Shown here in pieces: positions 30,301-34,584 of a DNA stretch of 34,584 bases. The notes under the pieces were generated by a model. That model was given only the letters and a program-made list of their open reading frames with translations, did no database searches and was not told the DNA's origin. Position numbers and translations under genes: made by a program. The stretch is from positions 1 through 34,584 of the forward strand of contig CAJYIY010000097.1 of NCBI GenBank assembly GCA_913775305.1. Reading direction: 5' to 3'. This stretch comes from an uncultured Erwinia sp. (GTDB taxonomy: Bacteria; Pseudomonadota; Gammaproteobacteria; Enterobacterales; Enterobacteriaceae). How positions within the stretch are numbered: position 1 is the stretch's first letter; every line of letters begins with the position of its first letter.

Positions 30301-30378
30301 TCCTGCCGCAGTCAGGTTAAACGCGTGGAGGGGATCGGTATGCGCCATCCGCTGCAGGCATTACTGGAGATCCTGTAA
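27325..30378 (+). CDS. ydiJ: FAD/iron-sulfur D-2-hydroxyglutarate dehydrogenase-type protein YdiJ
   Basis: 1017 residues (E. coli 1018). N-terminal FAD-binding PCMH domain with APRGGGTGTNGQSL (82-94); the FAD-linked oxidase C domain is around GHVDAGVLHVRP and GGLLWGEHGKG. Cysteines form CNGNGLC (578-584) and the ferredoxin motif C-x2-C-x2-C-x3-CP (Cys673, 676, 679, 683). A C-terminal CCG-type domain with GHCTEV and SVGCCGMAG follows. A full-length flavo-iron-sulfur dehydrogenase. In E. coli reported to oxidise D-2-hydroxyglutarate. Its stop overlaps the menI start by one base. Confidence 0.94.
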   Translation: MIPQISQAPGLVQLVLTFLDTLKQQGFTGETATSYADRLIMSTDNSIYQLLPDAVVFPRSTADVALIARLAGEARFASLVFAPRGGGTGTNGQSLNRGIVVDMSRHMNRILEINTEEGWVKVEAGVIKDQLNAYLKPHGYFFSPELSTSNRATLGGMINTDASGQGSLVYGKTSDHVLGLRAVLLGGDILDTRPMPVALAEQLAQQQDAEGNIYRVVLDRCRQQRQLILDKFPALNRFLTGYDLRHVLSDDLQQLDLTRLLCGAEGTLAFITEARLDITPIPKVRRLVNIKYDSFDSALRNAPFMVEAKALSVETVDSKVLNLAKEDIVWHSVSELIADVPNQEMLGLNMVEFAGNDKPLIDSQVEALCERLDTLMAEGQAGVIGYQLCNDVGGIERIYGMRKKAVGLLGNAKGRAKPLPFVEDTCVPPENLADYIVDFRALLDGHNLSYGMFGHVDAGVLHVRPALDMCDPQQEVLLKKISDEVVALTARYGGLLWGEHGKGFRAEYSPSFFGEELYTELRRIKAAFDPANRLNPGKICAPLGVDDPMLKVDAAKRGSWDRQIPVSVRSDWRGAMECNGNGLCFNFDVNSPMCPSMKITSNRIHSPKGRATLTREWLRLLAEQGVDPLVLEKQLPSGGISLRGMIQRTRNSWHARRGEYDFSHEVKEAMSGCLACKACSTQCPIKIDVPGFRSRFLQLYHTRYLRPASDYLVATVESYAPVMALAPKAFNFFLRQRWVGALSKRHLGMVDLPLLSSPTLKQQLSTHRSAATTLEQLEQMSAEQRAQHVLVVQDPFTSYYEAQLIGDFVKLIDKLGLTPVVLPFSPNGKAQHIKGFLQQFARTAQKTSDFLNRVAQLGLPMVGVDPALVLCYRDEYRQVLGDKRGDFNVQLVHEWLEKVLVNRDIQPPGGESWYLFGHCTEVTALPASVRQWETIFSRFGAKLESVSVGCCGMAGTYGHETKNLENSLGIFELSWQKALQKLPRQRCLATGYSCRSQVKRVEGIGMRHPLQALLEIL

Positions 30379-30794
30379 TGGCTCTCTGGCAGCGAGAGGT
30401 GACGCTGGAACAGCTGAATCTGCACAGCAAAGGCACGCTGGTTGAACACCTTGGCATTCGGTTTACTGCGCTCAATGACGACAGCATTGAAGCGGTAATG
30501 CCGGTTGATAACCGCACCCGCCAGCCTTTTGGATTGCTGCATGGCGGGGCTTCGGTCTCGCTGGCCGAAACGCTGGGATCAATGGCCGGATATCTCTGTA
30601 CTCAGGGAGAGCAGCAGGTGGTCGGACTGGAGATTAATGCTAATCACGTGCGGTCCGCGCGGGAAGGGGAAGTGCGCGGCATCTGTCGCGCCATCCACAT
30701 CGGGCGGACACATCAGGTATGGCAGATTGAAATTTACGGCCCGGACAGTCGATTATGCTGTACCTCGCGCTTAACAACGGCGGTGAAAGCTTAA
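30378..30794 (+). CDS. menI: 1,4-dihydroxy-2-naphthoyl-CoA thioesterase MenI (YdiI)
   Basis: 138 residues (E. coli 136). Hotdog-fold thioesterase of the 4HBT type. Active-site segment FGLLHGGASVSLAETLGS has His55 and catalytic Glu64, followed by GLEINANHVRSAREGEVRG. It cleaves DHNA-CoA in menaquinone synthesis. Starts in a TAATG overlap with the ydiJ stop, so translation is coupled. Confidence 0.93.
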   Translation: MALWQREVTLEQLNLHSKGTLVEHLGIRFTALNDDSIEAVMPVDNRTRQPFGLLHGGASVSLAETLGSMAGYLCTQGEQQVVGLEINANHVRSAREGEVRGICRAIHIGRTHQVWQIEIYGPDSRLCCTSRLTTAVKA

Positions 30795-30795
30795 T

Positions 30796-30820
30796 AACCC
30801 TAATTTATCCGGGGTTTTTC
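30796..30820 (+). terminator. Weak terminator after menI
   Basis: AACCC (30796-30800) / GGGTT (30812-30816) with an 11-base loop and a TTTTTC tail, just past the menI stop. It overlaps the end of the minus-strand open frame at 30800. Confidence 0.4.
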
Positions 30821-30970
30821 GCTGCCCGGCCACGCGGTATACTGTTTTCGGGACTCTATAATCCGCGACGCATGTTTCACAAACTCGCTTTGCAGCACGG
30901 TTGCTTTATCCCATTCACCGTCAGGTGCCAGCTGATGACACCGGCGGGCAAGGGAGTGGCGCGCCAGCTG
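30800..30970 (-). other. In-frame open extension beyond the UGA stop
   Basis: After TGA at 30973-30971 the same frame continues for 56 codons to TAG at 30802-30800. It includes EWDKATVLQSEFVKHAS and KQYTAW, a charged, helix-like composition. No in-frame ATG start or ribosome site is present, so it is not an independent gene by eye. It could be a degraded C-terminus, a readthrough product, or chance openness. Confidence 0.45.
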
Positions 30971-31258
30971 TCAGGACTGCATGCGGAACAAACGCTCGCG
31001 GGATGTATTGCTCAGCTCAGTAACCAGTCGATGATGGAGTTCGCCCATGGCGTGCAGATAGCTCCGATCGTCACCGTTTAGCTGGCAAAGCTCAGCCATT
31101 TCGAGGCAGGTATCATTGAACTGGCGTAACTGCTCAATGGTGCATTCCGGGCGGTTCAGCTTTGCCCGCGCCACAGAGAAATCGACGGTGATATCAGGTA
31201 CGGAAATCGTATATCCATCAATCTTCTGTTGCAGCCATGCACTCATCGACAGATTCAT
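30971..31258 (-). CDS. Unrecognised 95-residue protein with a Fur box at its promoter
   Basis: I do not recognise this protein. It has 95 residues, no signal peptide, and a helical, Glu/Leu-rich composition in its second half (TIEQLRQFNDTCLEMAEL). No metal-binding Cys cluster. The first ATG (31258) has a GGGA site; an internal Met5 has none. It is not E. coli YdiH, which normally lies in this area. A near-perfect Fur box (31278-31296) overlaps its predicted transcription start, so iron repression is likely. After the TGA stop the same frame stays open for 56 codons (to a TAG at 30800), so the annotated stop may interrupt a 152-residue protein. Confidence 0.65.
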   Translation of the reverse strand: MNLSMSAWLQQKIDGYTISVPDITVDFSVARAKLNRPECTIEQLRQFNDTCLEMAELCQLNGDDRSYLHAMGELHHRLVTELSNTSRERLFRMQS

Positions 31259-31277
31259 TGTCGGTCCCGCTCACGTT

Positions 31278-31296
31278 AATGATAATCATTATCATA
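31278..31296. promoter_or_regulatory. Fur box
   Basis: Palindrome ATGATAATCATTATCAT (31279-31295), essentially the Fur consensus GATAATGATAATCATTATC offset by three bases. It overlaps the expected start site of the minus-strand gene, whose -10 TATAAT is at 31301-31296. It is also 350 bp upstream of sufA, whose E. coli counterpart is Fur-repressed, so it may serve both. Confidence 0.85.
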
Positions 31297-31646
31297 TTAT
31301 AGCTGCGTTAATATTCAATCTTTTGGCGGATTTTTTATCGATAAAAATTGTCTCTCAAAAAAATTGGTAATAACGATAAGCGTGACGAGGGATTCGGGTA
31401 AATGATGATTAAAAATAAGCTCGCTGGGGTTACATCTCAGAAACATTTTGTTTTCAACAATTTATCTTTTGCGTTTTTGACCTGAAGAGCACGTCACAAT
31501 CTGTTGTACAGGGGCTAAACTTACTCCATAAGATTAGAAAAGCACCTAAATGGTAATGTCCATGCAAAACAAGAGGTTGAAGTGATACAGGTTATCACTA
31601 ACATAGAGGCACTAGCCCGAAGGGCTAACGTATCGCGAGGTAATTT
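31297..31646 (+). other. sufA upstream region
   Basis: About 350 bp, low GC, no gene. It contains the palindrome AGTGATA-CAGGT-TATCACT (31581-31599), a hairpin TAGCCC-GAA-GGGCTA (31613-31627) next to the GAGG ribosome site (31637-31640), and a weak IHF-like ATTCAA-N4-TTG (31312-31324). E. coli uses IscR, OxyR, IHF and Fur here; no IscR or OxyR site can be confirmed by eye. Confidence 0.55.
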
Positions 31647-32021
31647 ATGCAATCAGCAAATCCAGCATCTTTTTCCCCAGATGACTTTGTCTGGAAAGGA
31701 CTGACGCTCACCGACAGCGCCGCCAAACAAATCAGCAATCTCGCCGCGGGCGATCCTGACATCAAGGGGCTGAAACTGGGCGTCAAGACGTCAGGCTGCG
31801 CCGGTTTTGGTTACACCATGGATCTGGTCAAGGAGACGGCGAAGGATGATTTGGAATTTAGCCATAATGGTGCATCGCTGTTTGTGCCCCTTCAGGCAAT
31901 GCCCTACATCGACGGTACGGAAGTGGATTTTGTTCGTGAAGGCCTGAACCAGATTTTCAAATTTAATAACCCTAAAGCTCAACACGCCTGTGGCTGTGGT
32001 GAAAGCTTTGGCGTTGAGTAA
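31647..32021 (+). CDS. sufA: Fe-S cluster carrier SufA
   Basis: 124 residues (E. coli 122). A-type carrier (HesB/IscA) with the three conserved Cys: Cys51 in SGCAGFGY, and Cys115 and Cys117 in the C-terminal CGCGESF. It receives [2Fe-2S]/[4Fe-4S] clusters from SufBCD and passes them to apo-proteins. First gene of sufABCDSE; the stop is 5 bases before sufB. Confidence 0.96.
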   Translation: MQSANPASFSPDDFVWKGLTLTDSAAKQISNLAAGDPDIKGLKLGVKTSGCAGFGYTMDLVKETAKDDLEFSHNGASLFVPLQAMPYIDGTEVDFVREGLNQIFKFNNPKAQHACGCGESFGVE

Positions 32022-32026
32022 ACTCT

Positions 32027-33520
32027 ATGTCTCGTAATACTGACGCATCTGATGATGTACAGGTTTGGGAAGGCAGCCATCAGAAGTACAAAGAAGGCTT
32101 CTTCACCCAACTGGAAACCGAAGAGTTCGCTCATGGCATCAACGAGGATGTTGTGCGCGCGATCTCGGCTAAGCGTAATGAACCTGAGTGGATGCTGGAT
32201 TTCCGCCTGAAGGCGTTTGCCGCCTGGCTGGAAATGGAAGAGCCGCACTGGCTGAAAGCTAACTATAAAAAACTGAACTATCAGGATTACAGCTACTACT
32301 CGGCGCCCTCCTGCGGCAGCTGTGATGACGCCTGTGCATCAGAGCCCGGTGCGACCCAGGCTTCCGGTAGCGAAGCGCCCAACTACCTGACGCAGGAAGT
32401 GGAAGACGCCTTTAAACAGCTGGGTGTCCCCGTGCGTGAAGGGCAGGAAGTGGCGGTTGACGCCATCTTTGACTCAGTGTCTGTGTCGACCACCTACCGC
32501 GACAAGCTGGCCAAAGAGGGGATTATCTTCTGTTCATTCGGTGAGGCGATTCACGAGCATCCTGAGCTGGTTAAACAGTATCTTGGCACCGTGGTGCCGG
32601 CTAATGACAACTTCTTTGCCGCGCTCAACTCTGCCGTCGCCTCGGACGGTACCTTTGTCTACATTCCTAAAGGCGTACGCTGCCCGATGGAGCTGTCTAC
32701 CTATTTCCGTATCAATGCGGCGAAAACCGGACAGTTTGAGCGCACCATCCTGATCGCCGATGAGGGCAGCTACGTCAGCTACATTGAAGGCTGTTCTGCG
32801 CCGGTACGCGATACCTACCAGCTGCATGCGGCGGTGGTGGAAGTGATTATCCACAAAGACGCCGAAGTGAAGTATTCCACCGTGCAGAACTGGTTCTCAG
32901 GCGGCGACAACGAAGGCGGGATCCTGAACTTCGTCACCAAGCGTGCGCTCTGTGAGGGCGAAAACAGCAAAATGTCCTGGACCCAGTCAGAAACGGGATC
33001 CGCCATTACCTGGAAATACCCAAGCGTAATCCTGCGCGGTGACAACTCAATCGGTGAGTTCTTCTCGGTAGCGCTGACCAGTGGACGTCAACAGGCCGAT
33101 ACCGGCACCAAGATGATCCATATCGGAAAAAATACCAAGTCGACGATCATCTCGAAAGGTATCTCTGCCGGACGCAGTGAAAACACCTACCGTGGGCTGG
33201 TGAAGATTATGCCAACGGCAACCAACGCGCGTAATTTCACCCAGTGTGATTCGATGCTGATTGGTGCCGACTGCGGTGCGCACACGTTCCCGTATGTTGA
33301 AGTGCGTAATAACACGGCGCAGCTGGAACACGAAGCGACAACGTCACGTATTGGTGAAGATCAGCTGTTTTACTGCCTGCAGCGCGGCATCAGCGAAGAC
33401 GATGCGATTTCAATGATCGTAAACGGCTTCTGTAAGGATGTTTTCTCTGAGCTGCCGCTGGAATTTGCGGTAGAAGCGCAAAAACTGTTGGCAATCAGCC
33501 TGGAACACAGCGTGGGCTAA
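32027..33520 (+). CDS. sufB: Fe-S scaffold protein SufB
   Basis: 497 residues (E. coli 495). N-terminal helical domain with [13 protein letters not shown] (a C-x2-C-x3-C group), then a long right-handed beta-helix core. Conserved [19 protein letters not shown] and [24 protein letters not shown] are present; the Cys in TQCDSM corresponds to E. coli Cys405, which accepts sulfur or ligates the cluster. Forms SufBC2D, on which clusters are built with sulfur from SufSE. 64 bp precede sufC. Confidence 0.97.
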   Translation: MSRNTDASDDVQVWEGSHQKYKEGFFTQLETEEFAHGINEDVVRAISAKRNEPEWMLDFRLKAFAAWLEMEEPHWLKANYKKLNYQDYSYYSAPSCGSCDDACASEPGATQASGSEAPNYLTQEVEDAFKQLGVPVREGQEVAVDAIFDSVSVSTTYRDKLAKEGIIFCSFGEAIHEHPELVKQYLGTVVPANDNFFAALNSAVASDGTFVYIPKGVRCPMELSTYFRINAAKTGQFERTILIADEGSYVSYIEGCSAPVRDTYQLHAAVVEVIIHKDAEVKYSTVQNWFSGGDNEGGILNFVTKRALCEGENSKMSWTQSETGSAITWKYPSVILRGDNSIGEFFSVALTSGRQQADTGTKMIHIGKNTKSTIISKGISAGRSENTYRGLVKIMPTATNARNFTQCDSMLIGADCGAHTFPYVEVRNNTAQLEHEATTSRIGEDQLFYCLQRGISEDDAISMIVNGFCKDVFSELPLEFAVEAQKLLAISLEHSVG

Positions 33521-33584
33521 ACCTGCACCAGGAACTTTACCCAAGGGTATTAACAGTGCCGAAACGCACTGCACAGGAAACCAT

Positions 33585-34331
33585 ATGTTAAGCATTAAAG
33601 ATTTACAGGTCAGCGTTGAAGATAAAGCGATCCTGCGTGGGTTGAATCTTGAGATTAAACCCGGTGAAGTTCACGCCATTATGGGACCGAACGGCTCCGG
33701 GAAAAGTACGCTGTCTGCAACGCTGGCAGGGCGCGAAGATTACGAAATCACCGGGGGTTCCGTTGAGTTCAAGGGCAAAGATCTGCTGGAGCTGGACCCT
33801 GAAGATCGCGCCGGTGAAGGTATCTTTATGGCGTTCCAGTATCCGGTTGAAATCCCCGGCGTCAGTAACCAGTTTTTCCTGCAAACCTCGGTGAACGCGG
33901 TGAGAAAATATCGCGGTCAGGAAGAGCTTGACCGTTTCGATTTCCAGGACTTTATCGAAGAAAAAATCCAGCTGCTGAAAATGCCTGAAGACCTGCTGAC
34001 GCGCTCTGTTAACGTTGGCTTCTCCGGCGGTGAGAAAAAGCGTAACGATATCCTGCAAATGGCCGCGCTGGAACCGGATCTCTGCATCCTCGATGAAACC
34101 GACTCCGGCCTGGATATCGATGCGCTGAAAATCGTCTCTCAGGGCGTGAACAGCCTGCGCGATGGCAATCGTTCCTTCATTATTGTGACCCACTATCAGC
34201 GTATCCTTGACTATATCAAGCCTGATTTTGTACATGTGCTCTATCAGGGCAAAATCGTGAAATCAGGGGATTTCTCGCTGGTGAAACAGCTGGAGGAGCA
34301 AGGCTATGGCTGGCTTACCGACGAAGAGTGA
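33585..34331 (+). CDS. sufC: Fe-S assembly ATPase SufC
   Basis: 248 residues, as in E. coli. ABC-type ATPase: Walker A GPNGSGKST (34-42), signature FSGGEKKR, Walker B LCILDETDSGLD, and H-loop VTHYQR. Binds SufB and SufD and drives the conformational change needed for cluster assembly in the cytoplasm. The last 26 bases overlap the sufD start. Confidence 0.97.
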   Translation: MLSIKDLQVSVEDKAILRGLNLEIKPGEVHAIMGPNGSGKSTLSATLAGREDYEITGGSVEFKGKDLLELDPEDRAGEGIFMAFQYPVEIPGVSNQFFLQTSVNAVRKYRGQEELDRFDFQDFIEEKIQLLKMPEDLLTRSVNVGFSGGEKKRNDILQMAALEPDLCILDETDSGLDIDALKIVSQGVNSLRDGNRSFIIVTHYQRILDYIKPDFVHVLYQGKIVKSGDFSLVKQLEEQGYGWLTDEE

Positions 34332-34584
34332 TAACGCGCTGCAACAGTGGCATCACCTGTTTGAAACCCGCGCTGAGCATCGTTCCATGCAGGCGCAGCA
34401 GCACTGGCAGCAGCTGCTGCGCGAAGGTTTGCCGACGCGCAAGCAGGAAAACTGGAAGTACACACCGCTGGATACGCTGTTCAGCCATCAGTTTGTCCTG
34501 CCGCAGCAGGCCGCGCTGACAATCGAAGAGGTCAACGCACTGGCACTGAATATTGATGCGGTGCGTCTGGTCTTGGTGGATGGC
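34306..34584 (+). CDS. sufD: Fe-S assembly protein SufD (first 93 residues, runs off the window)
   Basis: The frame opens at ATG 34306 inside sufC and stays open to the window end. The sequence MAGLPTKSDNALQQWHHLF, then GLPTRKQENWKYTPLDTLF, matches the N-terminus of SufD, which forms the scaffold with SufB and SufC. A 26-base overlap with sufC implies coupling. The remaining part, including the His and Cys ligands, is outside the window. Confidence 0.93.
   Translation, partial: MAGLPTKSDNALQQWHHLFETRAEHRSMQAQQHWQQLLREGLPTRKQENWKYTPLDTLFSHQFVLPQQAALTIEEVNALALNIDAVRLVLVDG

Noticed and set aside
30971..30973. Selenocysteine insertion at the in-frame UGA
   Set aside because: No bacterial SECIS-type hairpin with a GU-rich apical loop is evident directly after the UGA, and the protein is not a known selenoprotein family.
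30755..31081. 108-residue plus-strand frame opposite the Fur-box gene
   Set aside because: Starts inside menI, has no ribosome site, and is antisense to the better-supported minus-strand frame.
30971..31258. Assignment to YdiH
   Set aside because: The protein is longer and unrelated in sequence to the 62-residue E. coli YdiH as remembered.

Overview
The window is a stretch of chromosome from an enterobacterium. Gene order follows the Escherichia coli block tcyP(ydjN)-ydjM-hxpB(yniC)-yniB-yniA-ydiZ-ydiY-thrS-infC-rpmI-rplT-pheM-pheS-pheT-ihfA-btuC-btuE-btuD-nlpC-selO-aroH-ppsR-ppsA-rprA-ydiK-ydiJ-menI-sufABCD, but the genes have clearly diverged from E. coli. The gene content, a roughly 57% GC impression, and a three-residue insertion in the C-terminal half of IF3 suggest Erwiniaceae (Erwinia/Pantoea). 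This is an inference from memory of these families, not a database result. There is no sign of a prophage, insertion sequence, CRISPR array, rRNA or tRNA.

Region by region. 1-1100: the N-terminal part of a Bcr/CflA-type MFS drug exporter and its overlapping TetR-family regulator (minus strand). 1200-1640: osmE lipoprotein and its terminator. 1681-1940: an unexplained, about 61% GC, hairpin-rich non-coding block. 2069-7109: cystine transporter, an SOS-type membrane protein with LexA-like boxes, sugar phosphatase HxpB, YniB, kinase YniA and YdiZ. 7110-7644: a gene-free gap where E. coli carries pfkB. 7645-15882: ydiY, then the translation supercluster thrS-infC-rpmI-rplT-pheM-pheS-pheT-ihfA. 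Its RNA control elements are readable: a ThrRS operator with an anticodon-like CGU loop, the AUU start of infC, the rpmI leader hairpin, and the pheM leader peptide with its attenuator.

16090-18931: vitamin B12 importer subunits BtuC and BtuD flanking the peroxidase BtuE, then the NlpC lipoprotein. 19097-22658: AMPylase SelO, DAHP synthase AroH and the PEP-synthase regulator PpsR. 23120-25498: PEP synthase PpsA with a Cra-like site upstream. 25540-25642: the small RNA RprA on the minus strand, with an RcsB-like box at about -42. 25903-30794: transporter YdiK, flavin/FeS dehydrogenase YdiJ and thioesterase MenI. 30800-31258: an unrecognised small gene with a near-perfect Fur box at its promoter and an in-frame UGA, after which the frame stays open for 56 more codons. 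31647-34584: the Fe-S assembly operon sufABC and the start of sufD.

Most of the window is conserved housekeeping. The parts that deserve attention are the GC-rich structured block (1681-1940), the Fur-box gene with the in-frame UGA, the pfkB gap with its pentamer repeat and orphan promoter, and several uncatalogued palindromes upstream of selO, sufA and the TetR gene.
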